Counted from the stretch's first letter, positions 7,775 to 16,443 are shown. The stretch: DNA of 52,540 bases from a virus (IMGVR_UViG_3300025703_000007:1-52540); one strand, 5' to 3'. The notes: generated from the letters alone by a model not told the origin. A program made the numbers and translations.

Positions 7775-8719
7775 TCAGGGGTTGCTGACGCTAGCGTTGA
7801 CAACCGCTGTACCGACGTAGTTCGGACCAATGACTTCATAGCCAAACACCATCAGACCACGGATGATGTACCCGAAGTCGTTAGGGTTGTCAATCATCTG
7901 GCACTCAACGATCTGGCTCGCGAACGTCAAGCCAGCGCTGTGACCGAACATGAGGTACTGAGCAGGGCCTGGTGACGTTTGCTTAAGCAGGTTACGCGAC
8001 TGGTACATCGTGAAGCGATCAATCTCACCGACCTTACCGTTGCGCATGATCGAGACGCCATCGCCGGCCAACGAAGCAATCCGCAGATCACTTGTCTTGA
8101 CAGCAGCAATGAACGACGGTGCAGCCACCATCCAACGGCCCTCGTCTGACACGTTCTGTTCGTCCAAAACCTGACCGCACAAGACAATGAAGTCAAGGAT
8201 GTTGGTCTTGTCAAGAACAACCGGCGTCGAAGAGGTGCCGAGATTGATGTTGCCTGAATCGACGCCGGCATCTTGACCGCTGTTGAACGCAGACACTTCG
8301 GCTGGGATTGTCTCGAGCATGTCGGCATCAGCCGCAATGCGCAATTGAATCGAGCCGTCGTTCGCGAACACGTCTGCGAGGTCGAGATCGGACTGCCGTG
8401 AGTCGACCGTGGACAGAGCCACAGCAAAGCTCTTGGCTTGGTCGATCGCCAGCGTGACGCTGTTGTTGACCGGGTACTGCGGCGTGAGGCCGGCACCGAT
8501 CACGTAATCCGAGACCGTTACGTCAGGGATCGTGCGGATTTTAATCTGCGCGCCAAAGCCCGCGATCTCACCCTCATAGTCTGTCGACGCGATCTCGCCA
8601 AAGACCGTAGTTTTGTAAAACTTCTCAACCAGCTTGCCACTGTACAACTCCGGGTCGAAGTTGACTGTGCCAGATGGTCCGTAGTCAGGTACGCCTGACG
8701 CGCGCGGAACTCCACTCAT
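7775..8719 (-). CDS. Major capsid protein
   Basis: A 314-residue protein, MSGVPRASGVPDYGP. It follows the scaffold gene and has the expected length and composition for an HK97-fold shell protein of a short-tailed phage. An N-terminal arm (FDPELYSGKLVEKFYKTTVF) is followed by an extended-loop-like strand region (GFGAQIKIRTIPDVTVSDY). A long helix region holds DLADVFANDGSIQLRIAADADML, and a C-terminal A-domain region includes RWMVAAPSFIAAVKTSDLR. The gene is followed by a terminator, as expected for the most abundant protein. Identity rests on position and layout. Confidence 0.8.
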   Translation of the reverse strand: MSGVPRASGVPDYGPSGTVNFDPELYSGKLVEKFYKTTVFGEIASTDYEGEIAGFGAQIKIRTIPDVTVSDYVIGAGLTPQYPVNNSVTLAIDQAKSFAVALSTVDSRQSDLDLADVFANDGSIQLRIAADADMLETIPAEVSAFNSGQDAGVDSGNINLGTSSTPVVLDKTNILDFIVLCGQVLDEQNVSDEGRWMVAAPSFIAAVKTSDLRIASLAGDGVSIMRNGKVGEIDRFTMYQSRNLLKQTSPGPAQYLMFGHSAGLTFASQIVECQMIDNPNDFGYIIRGLMVFGYEVIGPNYVGTAVVNASVSNP

Positions 8720-8752
8720 TTTTGCTCTCCGAAAGGATGTGATTTACACCAG

Positions 8753-9694
8753 TCAACGACTGGCGTGCGTCAGCTTCAATCGGGCATCAAATGTTGCTCG
8801 TTCCGAATCCGTTACCTTGTTCTGCGCTGCACGGGTGTAAAACGCTTTGATCTCGCCTGGCTTCAACGGCGTCATGCCTGTCACTGCGGCAGTGTCGGGC
8901 GGCGCGGCGTCGTTACCTGGTGAAGCTCCTGACCCGCTTGGCGATACAGTCGGCGCGGGGCGCGTCGCTGTTTTCTCCCAAGCTTTGAACATCTTGGCAC
9001 ACGCATCGGCATTGCCTTTGCGAATGTGGATGTCCAAAATAGTCTGGCGTTGCACACCGTTATCGTCCTCTTCCGATAGCCAGGCGAGCCAGCGCGGATC
9101 GACATCAACAGCAGCGTAGTTTGGATACAGCTCAACGAGCCGATCTACAAACCGCTGCTTAGCCAGCGTGACTTGATCCGCCTTAGCCTGCTCGCGTTCC
9201 TGTTGAAGTGGCTTCACGGCCGCGTCAATCAATTCGCGTGACTTAGCTTCAGCGGCTTTCATCGCCGTTTGCGCCATCGCTTCTAGCTGTTCGTCACCGT
9301 AGGCTTTTCGCTGATCTTCCGTAAAGAAGGTCGAGAGATCAACTTTCGGCGCCGCTGCACTGACTTGGGGAGTACGACTTTTCTCTTGCAGTTCAGAAAG
9401 TTGCTGATTCAAAGCGGTGACTTGCGTTTTGCGATCTTCTCGTTCTCGGTTCAGTATGCCCGAGGTGACTGACCAGCGTTGTTTCCAATAAGCCGGGTCG
9501 GTGTCACGAGGATCAGCATTCGCTGCCGGTGTTTGAGTTTCAGCTGAGGTATTAGCAGACGCAACTTGTGTTTGCTCTGCAGGATTCAGGGCCGCCGGTT
9601 CATCGGGTTTCGTGTAGCGCGCGGTAATTGCCGCGGAACGACGCACAACCTGGTGAGGGAGACGAGTTTCATTCGGTGCCTGGTTAGGCTGCAT
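8753..9694 (-). CDS. Capsid scaffolding protein
   Basis: A 313-residue protein directly before the capsid gene. The first 75 residues are low-complexity (Ala, Pro, Gln, Thr). Then comes a long coiled coil with many Glu, Lys and Gln (NREREDRKTQVTALNQQLSE, VKPLQQEREQAKADQV). The C terminus (TPLKPGEIKAFYTRAAQNKV and a final basic helix) resembles the coat-binding helix of scaffolds. No protease gene is seen nearby, so the scaffold may leave intact, as in P22; that is inference. Confidence 0.75.
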   Translation of the reverse strand: MQPNQAPNETRLPHQVVRRSAAITARYTKPDEPAALNPAEQTQVASANTSAETQTPAANADPRDTDPAYWKQRWSVTSGILNREREDRKTQVTALNQQLSELQEKSRTPQVSAAAPKVDLSTFFTEDQRKAYGDEQLEAMAQTAMKAAEAKSRELIDAAVKPLQQEREQAKADQVTLAKQRFVDRLVELYPNYAAVDVDPRWLAWLSEEDDNGVQRQTILDIHIRKGNADACAKMFKAWEKTATRPAPTVSPSGSGASPGNDAAPPDTAAVTGMTPLKPGEIKAFYTRAAQNKVTDSERATFDARLKLTHASR

Positions 9695-9758
9695 TCAGTT
9701 CTCCACGATCCAGCAAAAATGCTTGGGATTCGTCAGGGATGCGGAATGCGGTTCCCGA

Positions 9759-9845
9759 TTAGGCGCCTGAGCCGCAAGACGGGGGGATCGCCTTGGCACA
9801 GTACGGGCAGACTTGAGAATTACTTGAAACGTTTCGCAAACTCAT
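9759..9845 (-). CDS. Possible 28-residue Cys-containing peptide
   Basis: A short frame, MSLRNVSSNSQVCPYCAKAI, ending PPSCGSGA. It overlaps the end of 9820..10014 in another frame and fills part of an otherwise empty 125-base gap before the scaffold gene. The CPYC pair resembles half of a zinc ribbon. There is no clear ribosome-binding site. It may be chance. The rest of the gap (9695-9758) shows nothing I can name. Confidence 0.25.
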   Translation of the reverse strand: MSLRNVSSNSQVCPYCAKAIPPSCGSGA

Positions 9846-10014
9846 CGAGGTAACGCGCTTTACCCTGCTCTCGCAGAAGTTCGTCACCAGAGAGTTTGCG
9901 CAACCGCTCGTTGCACCCTTCGATCTCTGCCTTGATCAGCATCATCAGCTGCTGCCCGTCTGGTGATTTCCCCAATCTACCCAGAAAACCGAGTTGCGTT
10001 GCATCCAAATGCAT
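9820..10014 (-). CDS. Small helical protein between portal and scaffold
   Basis: A 64-residue protein, MHLDATQLGFLGRLGKSPDG. It is all-helical in appearance, with charged helices (LMMLIKAEIEGCNERLRKLSG, ELLREQGKARYLDEFAKRFK). Its position between portal and scaffold matches the short genes often seen there in podoviruses. Function unknown. The 78 bases between it and the portal stop hold nothing evident. Confidence 0.55.
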   Translation of the reverse strand: MHLDATQLGFLGRLGKSPDGQQLMMLIKAEIEGCNERLRKLSGDELLREQGKARYLDEFAKRFK

Positions 10015-10092
10015 GTGGCGGATTGTCTATAACCCGGTCGGTGCCGTCAATAGGCATGCAGATTGCCGAAAAATGGGTTTATGCCGAAATTG

Positions 10093-12327
10093 TCACGGCC
10101 CCGCTGGCGCAGTAGGTGCTGCGGCCGGCAGCGCAGCTTGTGCAGCGCCCGCCGAGGCTTGTGCAGACTGCGCCGCTTGCGTCGCACTGGCCCCTGAAAT
10201 GGGGTGCCCTTTGAGTGCAGCTGTTACCGCAGCATTGATGATGTCACCCGTTGTGCGGGTGTTGATCGCTTGCTGTTCTCGTGCGGCAATCGCTGTCTCT
10301 TTGGTTTGCAAGATCCCCTGCTGAGCTTGCAATTGCATTTGCTGTTGCGCCATTGCGGTTTGTTTTTGAGCCTCGATCTGTTGCTCGACCTCGTCCTCGC
10401 TCGGCACGCAGTCGCCGACCGGCAGTTCCATCGCTGCAGCCACTTCACGCACGATGTTGGCGATGTACTTCGGCCCAAGAATGCCGGTGATGACCGGACT
10501 GCCCACCACCATTTGTAAGAACTGCGTACGACGTTGTTGCGCCGATTCTTTGATCAGGATCGCCGCTGCCCCGCGCGGCACAACCACGCAGTCGCCCTTG
10601 ATCGACTCATCGTTGTTGTAAAGCATCTCATAGGTGAACGTGTCGCTGATCGTTGGAGCGATCACGTTCAAATCGATGTTGCTGATCGCGCGCCGCAGCC
10701 CTTTGGCTGCGTTGTTCATCAGCATGCTCAAACCTGTGGCCGTGTCCGCGCTGCCGCCTGCGTTCTCGTTACCGTAGGTGTAGCGCGGTATACCGGTAGC
10801 GTCATCGGCGCGCACTTCCCATTGCTCGTAAGTCGACATCAAATTAGCTGATCGGTCATCAGTCTGGAAGAACCCGACACCGGGATTCGTTCCCTGCGTT
10901 GGGTCACTCTTAAGCTGCCAAATCTTCCAAGGGAAAATCTCGACCGAGTTTTCGCCGTCGGCGAAACGATCAGCGTGCACCCACACCATCGGGCCGCTTG
11001 CCATGCTGAGATTGTCTGCAAGCGCACACACGATCGCGTTGCACATCTTCTGGCTCGTGGAGCACAAGTCAGGAATCGATCGACCCCAAAACGCACCGGG
11101 GATCTCGTCATAGCAAGCCTTGCGATACGGTCGCTGATGCAAGGGGTGTGGATTAAGCGCAGCGTAGAGAACGTAGCGGCCACACACCACCACATTGCAC
11201 TCATACTCCTGCGTCTCTTCAATCTCGAAACCTTTGCGACTCACGACGCCCCAAGTCAGCAGTTTCCAGCCGGGCACGCTGCCCCAGTAATTCAACGCAT
11301 CGATCACGCCCGGCGGTGAAAGCCACATGTACAGGCTTTCTTGCTCGAGCCGTTGACGCTCCGCCTCGGTCCACAACCACCCCTCAAGATGCCCGTTCGA
11401 GTAGTCACGCAGCGCCGAATCAATTTGGTCGTCTTTGTAATCGGGCAAACCTTTCAAATCGTGGAGCTCTTCCCGACGAAACCGAATACGTTCAATGAAA
11501 TCACCGTCTTGCGGGGTGCGCGCGCTCGGCGCTGGATAGCAGTCAAATGGGCTTGCGCGTTCCCAGCTTTGCGCCGGGTTATTGGAGACCTTCGGTATAA
11601 AGCCCGTGCCCCATTCAAGCTCTTTGTGACGACGGTAGAACGGGCCTTTGAGAATCGCTGCGGGGTAGGTGACGAAGTCCTCTACGAAAGCGTCCATCGC
11701 TGGCTCGTAACCGCCCTTATCGAGTCGCTCAGCGATTTGTTTTTCCATACGCAACGCGCGTTTCTCGGCTTCTTTTGAAACCGCCGCCTCGGCTTGATCG
11801 CGGAGCTGATCACCAACTTGTAAGGCAAGCGCACGGAATTCCTCTTTGCTCATTGCCGCGCCGCCTGCCTGCGCGTTCTGTTGCATGGCCTGCTTTGCGG
11901 AGTTCAAAGCTGCACTGACGATACCGTTCTTAAGTTGATCAGGCAGTTCGGGGATCGGCGTCGGGTCAACACCCCACGGCTGCTCACCCACTGGCAGCAC
12001 GATCTCACGAATCCAAGCCGATGCTGCGCGGCTTTTGGTTTCCGTCAAATCAGCCCACACGATATTCATGCCGCTGTTGGCAGACTGCATTGCTGCAAGC
12101 GCGCTTGCGCTGTAGACACCGCGGCGCGCGCGCAAGCAGTCAAGCAGCTTCAGATCGATTTTTTGTTTGGCGAGTTTGTTGCGGCCCCACGCTGCGCGGC
12201 AATGGCTCGCGAGCGCTGATAACGACCCGATGTCGTCAATCGATTGCGCTTCAGGAGGTTTCTCAGCGTCACGTGTAAGCAACTGCTGAAGGCCAAGGGA
12301 TCGAACGAGCGGGTTAGCTGTCGCCAT
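10093..12327 (-). CDS. Portal protein
   Basis: A 744-residue protein, the dodecameric ring at the capsid vertex through which DNA enters and leaves. I chose ATG 12327 (MATANPLVRSLGLQ), which has GGTGA eight bases upstream; a GTG at 12342 lies just before. The size is that of the large portals of short-tailed phages. Conserved-looking blocks include DAFVEDFVTYPAAILKGPFY, SPFDCYPAPSARTPQDGDFI and GENSVEIFPWKIWQLKSDP. The C terminus is a Gln/Ala-rich coiled coil (AQQQMQLQAQQGILQTKETA) followed by an Ala/Pro tail. It follows the terminase and precedes the scaffold, the canonical order. Confidence 0.85.
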   Translation of the reverse strand: MATANPLVRSLGLQQLLTRDAEKPPEAQSIDDIGSLSALASHCRAAWGRNKLAKQKIDLKLLDCLRARRGVYSASALAAMQSANSGMNIVWADLTETKSRAASAWIREIVLPVGEQPWGVDPTPIPELPDQLKNGIVSAALNSAKQAMQQNAQAGGAAMSKEEFRALALQVGDQLRDQAEAAVSKEAEKRALRMEKQIAERLDKGGYEPAMDAFVEDFVTYPAAILKGPFYRRHKELEWGTGFIPKVSNNPAQSWERASPFDCYPAPSARTPQDGDFIERIRFRREELHDLKGLPDYKDDQIDSALRDYSNGHLEGWLWTEAERQRLEQESLYMWLSPPGVIDALNYWGSVPGWKLLTWGVVSRKGFEIEETQEYECNVVVCGRYVLYAALNPHPLHQRPYRKACYDEIPGAFWGRSIPDLCSTSQKMCNAIVCALADNLSMASGPMVWVHADRFADGENSVEIFPWKIWQLKSDPTQGTNPGVGFFQTDDRSANLMSTYEQWEVRADDATGIPRYTYGNENAGGSADTATGLSMLMNNAAKGLRRAISNIDLNVIAPTISDTFTYEMLYNNDESIKGDCVVVPRGAAAILIKESAQQRRTQFLQMVVGSPVITGILGPKYIANIVREVAAAMELPVGDCVPSEDEVEQQIEAQKQTAMAQQQMQLQAQQGILQTKETAIAAREQQAINTRTTGDIINAAVTAALKGHPISGASATQAAQSAQASAGAAQAALPAAAPTAPAGP

Positions 12328-12403
12328 GCGTAGTGTCACCAAGTGGTGAGCATGGGTAGCCGGTTGCTCGTCAGGGCCGATTATGCCGCGGTAGAGCTAA
12401 AAA

Positions 12404-12428
12404 CGACAACGCCCGCTAGTGGCGGGCG
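12404..12428 (-). terminator. Probable terminator upstream of the portal gene
   Basis: CGCCCGC (12410-12416) and GCGGGCG (12422-12428) form a 7-bp stem with loop TAGTG. On the minus strand it is followed by TTGTCGTTTTTAG, so the T run starts several bases after the stem, which makes it a weak terminator. It lies between 12478..12873 and the portal gene. Nothing else is evident in 12328-12477. Confidence 0.5.
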
Positions 12429-12477
12429 ATTGAAGGTTCGCAGTTTCGAGTTTCTCTAGATAGCAGACCGTGCGATT

Positions 12478-12873
12478 TTACACGCGCTTACGGATTGTGC
12501 CGTCTGCGTTGTGCGTCGCGGATGCCTTAAAAGGAGGGTTGCGCAGCGTGCCGTCAGCATTGTGAACGCCGTCCCCGTATGTACCGTCAGCGTTGAGCAC
12601 CTGGCCATCTGCGTTGAGCGTACGGCCGTCAACCTTATCTCTATACGTACCGTCTGCATTGAGTGCACGACTCTCAGTGGCATTGCCGAACTTAGGATCT
12701 TGATTAAGAAGCGTGGCACCGGTTTTCGGATTCGGTGCAACCGTTTGCAATGGGTCGTTTAGTGAATGTGCAGGCTTAGGCTCGTGCGGCGCATGATAGT
12801 CACGACCAGTAGGGTTAGCGGGGTTTGCTGACTTCGCAGAGTCAGCAAGGTGCATTGAAGCGGACTTATCCAT
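12478..12873 (-). CDS. Small protein with NADG repeats
   Basis: A 131-residue hydrophilic protein, MDKSASMHLADSAKSAN, preceded by AAGG. The C-terminal half contains five NADG units, four of them NADGT (LNADGTYRDKVDGRT, LNADGQV, LNADGTYGDG, HNADGTLRNP, HNADGTIRKR), each followed by one or two basic or aromatic residues. Asp/Asn-Gly turns of this kind can bind calcium or form short beta rolls. It lies between terminase and portal, flanked by a membrane-protein gene and a terminator. No family recognised; the repeat resembles a bacterial surface-protein motif. Confidence 0.55.
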   Translation of the reverse strand: MDKSASMHLADSAKSANPANPTGRDYHAPHEPKPAHSLNDPLQTVAPNPKTGATLLNQDPKFGNATESRALNADGTYRDKVDGRTLNADGQVLNADGTYGDGVHNADGTLRNPPFKASATHNADGTIRKRV

Positions 12874-12952
12874 GAGATGCCTTTCAAAGAGGGTAGAACC
12901 CTCAATGTAGGCTTCACCGATCGGACACGATGTAGGACGAACGCGCGAAGCG

Positions 12953-13123
12953 CTACAGGTTCAAGCCGACTCGCTGCGCTACCCAAATCACAATGATCAA
13001 AGCAACGAGACCTTGAATCACCCGACAAATCCAAGGTGGGCCAGGAAACGGGATCACCTCCGCAACCCACCACACGATCCCTACAACGATCAACGCAAGC
13101 AACAAAGTCACAAGAATGTTCAT
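12953..13123 (-). CDS. 56-residue protein with two membrane spans
   Basis: A short frame, MNILVTLLLALIVVGIVWWV, a proline-rich turn (IPFPGPPW), then a second hydrophobic helix (VIQGLVALIIVIWV) and a short basic end. It begins two bases after the stop of 13126..13326, so it is cotranslated. The hairpin layout with both ends on one side is that of small holins and of common phage membrane proteins. No other clear holin candidate with two spans exists in the window, so a role in lysis should be considered. Confidence 0.65.
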   Translation of the reverse strand: MNILVTLLLALIVVGIVWWVAEVIPFPGPPWICRVIQGLVALIIVIWVAQRVGLNL

Positions 13124-13125
13124 GG

Positions 13126-13326
13126 TCAAGCCTTCGGAAAGTAAACGATGCGCTCATCAAGCACTGCGGAGAGTTTAACCATCAACACGAGTTGACGTAT
13201 CAACCGCTCACGTTCTTGCACATGCAGAATTTCGAACAGGTTGCCTTTGATGAAGGCATCGAGCTTCGCAATGCGGTCATCGAGCTCTTGCTTCTCGACA
13301 ACAACGCGTTGCTGATAAGGGGCCAT
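13126..13326 (-). CDS. crAss001_48-related small helical protein
   Basis: A 66-residue protein, MAPYQQRVVVEKQELDDRI. The pattern 'QRVV.EK.ELD.RI.KL.AFI ... M..L..VLDERI' is that of the small coiled-coil phage family named crAss001_48-related, of unknown function. It starts in a TAATG overlap with the end of the large terminase gene. Confidence 0.65.
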   Translation of the reverse strand: MAPYQQRVVVEKQELDDRIAKLDAFIKGNLFEILHVQERERLIRQLVLMVKLSAVLDERIVYFPKA

Positions 13327-14858
13327 TACTTACTCCACACTACCTGCCGTCGTCTAACGGGCCGGGCGACCGCGTTCACCATCTTGCGGTCAATCAACTC
13401 AGGGATGAAGGATAGAGCAAGTGAGTCAGCGCAGTCAGGAGATTTACCCCCGTTTTTCTTCATGTCTTTTTTACTTTGAAGCTGAATGCGGAACAGCCCG
13501 TCATAGCCGTAATCGAGGCTCGTGAGTTGGTCACCAAGCTCATCATCGTCGGGGATTTCACCCTCCTCAAGAAAGTCGCGCATCTTCCCCCACGCTTCAG
13601 AGCGTTGATTGAAGTACTGCTTGCTGTCTTTCGCAGGCTGACCCCACATCACCGGAACCAGCAACGGCAGGCCATCCATGCGGCGCAGTGCGCTGTCGAG
13701 ATCAGCACCGTTGCCGATTGCGTCATAAACGATGCACGCAGCACCTTGAGCATCGTGGCGCGAAGCTTTGTTCGGTGAATCGAGATCGCCGCGCAGGATC
13801 GCGAAGATGCGGCTTGCTAAATCAGGACCGTCGAAGCCCGATAGCTTGACTTGCCAATGCACCTTGATACCTTGACGCAGTGTGATCACACTGAAGTCAT
13901 CTCCGAATCGTGCTGGGTCAACAGCCAAGACTTTCGGGAAAGCTTGATAGGCAAGCAACGGCACGCGTCGTCGACGTGCTTGCATCACCAATTCAGGGCT
14001 GATGAAGTTGGCAGTGCCGGCGCGCGGAAACATGCCCTTGACACGCACCCGAACGAAGTCGGAATCCTCGCCATAATCCTCGACCCACTCTTGGATCTTG
14101 CCCTTGTTCGTAAACCTCACGTTGCGTGCATCAACGCGGTGATACGCGCTGCGCTTAGGCTGCGTACACATCTTGAAAAACTCACCGCTCGTTCGCGTTG
14201 GATTTCCGTAGCGCAACCAAATAATCTGCGTGCCGGCATCGGTGAGCGCACCGCGTGTCACTTCGTACACGAGATCAGCGATCGTCGATGCCTCATCGAA
14301 CAACACCAAGATGCGCTTGCCTTTGTTGTGCAAGCCAGCGAATGCTTCAGTGTTGTTCTCGCTCCAAGGCACCGCGTCGACCCGCCATGCTTTCTCACGC
14401 ACGGGGTCGTTATTGATGTAAATGCTCGTGGCTGTGAACTTGAAAAAGCTCTTAGCGATGAAGAGTTGAAACCACTTAGCAAGCTCGGCCCACGTCTTGG
14501 TGCGCAACTGCGTGTCGGTGTTGGCTGTGACAACGCCGCGTGTGTCCTCGTGCGTCGAAATCGCGAACAGGATAAGCCAGCTCACTTGCGCTGACTTGCC
14601 GACACCGTGGCCGGAGCTGATGTCCTCTTCAATCACACACCCGAGCTCGCCACCGGCACGCAGCTTCTGCCCGATGCGATCAAGCTGATCGACTTGCCAT
14701 TGCTCAGGCCCGAGTTCGTTCTCAAGCTCGGTGCCAGGCTCACCCCAAGGGAAAGCCCAGCGCACAAAACCAAGCGGGTCTAAGCTGAAGCTTGCAAGCT
14801 GGTCGAGCAACTCATCGATTGGCGAGCCTTGAATTGCCGCGTTCGTGATCTCGACCAT
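13326..14858 (-). CDS. Terminase large subunit
   Basis: The DNA-packaging motor and nuclease. From ATG 14858 the protein has 510 residues; the frame also has a GTG at 14978 that would add 40 residues and overlap the upstream gene, and neither start has a clear ribosome-binding site. The ATPase domain has Walker A SGHGVGKS (about residues 82-89), Walker B RILVLFDEAS (about 182-191) and a coupling-type motif near LRYGNPTRTSGEF. The nuclease domain starts at KVLAVDPARFGDDFSV with the first catalytic Asp near 314. A further acidic site lies at IVYDAIGNGADL, and a C-terminal KSPDCADSLALSF block is typical of the last metal ligand. Confidence 0.9.
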   Translation of the reverse strand: MVEITNAAIQGSPIDELLDQLASFSLDPLGFVRWAFPWGEPGTELENELGPEQWQVDQLDRIGQKLRAGGELGCVIEEDISSGHGVGKSAQVSWLILFAISTHEDTRGVVTANTDTQLRTKTWAELAKWFQLFIAKSFFKFTATSIYINNDPVREKAWRVDAVPWSENNTEAFAGLHNKGKRILVLFDEASTIADLVYEVTRGALTDAGTQIIWLRYGNPTRTSGEFFKMCTQPKRSAYHRVDARNVRFTNKGKIQEWVEDYGEDSDFVRVRVKGMFPRAGTANFISPELVMQARRRRVPLLAYQAFPKVLAVDPARFGDDFSVITLRQGIKVHWQVKLSGFDGPDLASRIFAILRGDLDSPNKASRHDAQGAACIVYDAIGNGADLDSALRRMDGLPLLVPVMWGQPAKDSKQYFNQRSEAWGKMRDFLEEGEIPDDDELGDQLTSLDYGYDGLFRIQLQSKKDMKKNGGKSPDCADSLALSFIPELIDRKMVNAVARPVRRRQVVWSK

Positions 14859-14941
14859 GCGAACCGGAACCTTGACGCCCTCCGGCCGAATACCGCTTTG
14901 GGTTTGCAGCTTTGTGCCGGGGCTGCGCGGGAGATTACTTC

Positions 14942-15232
14942 TCAGTTCGGACCGCCAAGCGCTGGCACCTGTTTCCACGGCAGGCCGGTGACAGCATCAA
15001 GCATCGTGCCGTCAGGATTCATCAATGGGGTTGGACGCGGGTAACTGCGATCAGCAACCACAAGCTGCGACTTCGGAGCGCAATCAATCACACGCAAACT
15101 GCGCACCGCACCTGTTGCTTCGCTCATGCCGCGGCTTTGACCAATGCCGGTAGCTTGATTGCGGAACTGCTTGGCTTTCACATCACTCACTTGCGCGCCG
15201 CTGAACGTGCTTGTCTTTGAAGGCAACATCAT
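14942..15232 (-). CDS. Hypothetical protein between terminase subunits
   Basis: A 96-residue protein if started at ATG 15232 (MMLPSKTSTFSGAQVS), overlapping the small terminase gene by 50 bases. A longer frame to 15337 is possible but overlaps more. It has no hydrophobic stretch and ends with a proline-rich block (YPRPTPLMNPDGTMLDAVTG). Cotranscription with both terminase genes suggests a packaging role; no family recognised. Confidence 0.45.
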   Translation of the reverse strand: MMLPSKTSTFSGAQVSDVKAKQFRNQATGIGQSRGMSEATGAVRSLRVIDCAPKSQLVVADRSYPRPTPLMNPDGTMLDAVTGLPWKQVPALGGPN

Positions 15233-15809
15233 CGATCTCCTGGGTTGAATCGGGGAGCGCGACAACACGTTTGCGCGCAAGCTTGAGTCTATCTGACAGT
15301 GCGTTCGCCAAAGCGTTAACTCCATCGCCTTCATCACCCACGATTTTGAAGTGCTTGGCGAGAATGTTCAACGCTGGATTCTTGTCATAGCGCTTGATTT
15401 TGGCCGTCTGCACACTGATGAATTTCGGTCGCATCTCGCCGGTCACGAGATCAAGCTCTTCACCATCACGCTCCATACGCGTTTCGATTTCAATGCTGGC
15501 GAGCGCGCCCGCAACATCATCATCGAGATCTTTGAGCGGCTTCAGGCGACCGCGCTCATCAACAATACCCCGAATATCACTCAAAGCCACGCGCCCAAGC
15601 TCAATCATGATGCGTTTCGCAGTGATGTCACAGGCTTTTAACATGGCGTCGTTGAGCTCACTAATGCGAGTTGCCACGTCGTTTTGCAAAGCGATCTCAC
15701 GCCCCCTTTGAGCCGTAAGACCAACCGCGTAGGCAGCTTCTTGAAAGCTCCACGTTTTAAGGTAATGGCGGCAGAAAGCTTCATGCCGTTCATTGGACAG
15801 GCGTGGCAT
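15183..15809 (-). CDS. Terminase small subunit
   Basis: A 208-residue protein, MPRLSNERHEAFCRHYLKTW. The N-terminal 'ERHEAFCRHYL..WSFQEAAYAVG' followed by 'QNDVATRISELNDAML' is the DNA-binding helix-turn-helix pattern of Terminase_2 family proteins, which recognise the packaging site. A central oligomerisation region (ITAKRIMIELGRVALSDIRG) and a C-terminal basic tail follow. It lies immediately upstream of the large subunit and overlaps the end of 15790..16086 by 20 bases. Confidence 0.8.
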   Translation of the reverse strand: MPRLSNERHEAFCRHYLKTWSFQEAAYAVGLTAQRGREIALQNDVATRISELNDAMLKACDITAKRIMIELGRVALSDIRGIVDERGRLKPLKDLDDDVAGALASIEIETRMERDGEELDLVTGEMRPKFISVQTAKIKRYDKNPALNILAKHFKIVGDEGDGVNALANALSDRLKLARKRVVALPDSTQEIDDVAFKDKHVQRRASE

Positions 15810-16086
15810 AAAGGCGCGTTCGCAACTTCTCGTTCCACTGCGAAATGATGTGCTGAATTGCTGCTACGGCACTCGTCCAATTCGTGCGGTTGAGATCATC
15901 GCTGAGACCTTCTTTTTGCAGTGCTGTGATGAGGTCTGCTGTGTACTTTTTGGCAGCATCAATCGTCGGCTCAATCGGTGCGCCTGTTCGCCACGCGACC
16001 GATTTCATCGCTCCTGACGGAAATTCAGCGACAAAGCCGCCTACGTTAGGTTCGTAAGTCGTTGATTCTGCAGGCCAAAGTTTCAT
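15790..16086 (-). CDS. Hypothetical protein at the head of the structural operon
   Basis: A 98-residue protein if started at ATG 16086 (MKLWPAESTTYEPNVGGF); a GTG at 16137 would add 17 residues. Neither has a convincing ribosome-binding site. It shows a mixed fold with two helices (AKKYTADLITALQKEGLSDD, WTSAVAAIQHIISQWNEKLR). As the first gene of the minus-strand late operon, it lies next to the divergent promoter region. Confidence 0.45.
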   Translation of the reverse strand: MKLWPAESTTYEPNVGGFVAEFPSGAMKSVAWRTGAPIEPTIDAAKKYTADLITALQKEGLSDDLNRTNWTSAVAAIQHIISQWNEKLRTRLYATPVQ

Positions 16087-16118
16087 AAAGGTGAAATGTA
16101 GGTGCTTATCGCAGTGTT

Positions 16119-16148
16119 TTGCAACATAAGAATTCACGTTTCTATAAC
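16119..16148 (+). promoter_or_regulatory. Candidate promoter for the 16.2-17.4 kb block
   Basis: TTGCAA (16119-16124) and TATAAC (16143-16148) are separated by 18 bases, giving a sigma-70-like promoter reading to the right. A second, weaker possibility is TTGCAA (16159-16164) with TATAGA (16184-16189), 19 bases apart. I could not find an equally good promoter for the leftward late operon in 16087-16233. Confidence 0.4.
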
Positions 16149-16195
16149 AGATCTATCGTTGCAAAATTCTGCAAGAGGAGCACTATAGAGGTGTT

Positions 16196-16209
16196 GTATC
16201 AAGTGATAC
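16196..16209. promoter_or_regulatory. Palindromic operator, GTATCAAGTGATAC
   Basis: A 14-base inverted repeat with arms GTATCA and TGATAC, 24 bases before the ATG of 16234..16443 and between the divergent early and late operons. The same site occurs as GTATCACGTGATAC at 21117 and in weaker form at three other gene starts. Confidence 0.65.
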
Positions 16210-16233
16210 AGATTCTTCACAGGAGAAAACATC

Positions 16234-16443
16234 ATGACAACCACTGCAAAACTTCTCCCGGCCTCAGGTCCACGTGTTGGGGTTGTATGCGGTCCAGGCA
16301 ATACGCCCAAGGATGATGCAGGCACGGTGTTATGCCAAGCCTCTAACTCATGGGGCTCGTTTGCAGTTGCGCTGATGGACAGCGGCAAGATTGAACACTG
16401 CCGCGGGCTTACAGAAATCGGCATCGGTTGGTATTCGCTCTAA
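16234..16443 (+). CDS. Small hypothetical early protein
   Basis: A 69-residue protein, MTTTAKLLPASGPRVGVV, with AGGAG eight bases before the ATG. The sequence is rich in Gly, Ser and Ala with a compact beta look. It is the first gene after the operator at 16196, so probably early. No family recognised. Confidence 0.6.
   Translation: MTTTAKLLPASGPRVGVVCGPGNTPKDDAGTVLCQASNSWGSFAVALMDSGKIEHCRGLTEIGIGWYSL

Noticed and set aside
12759-13160. 133-residue minus-strand protein overlapping the two-span membrane gene
   Set aside because: It is in another frame with a composition unlike a folded protein, and it clashes with the better supported 12953..13123 and 12478..12873 genes.
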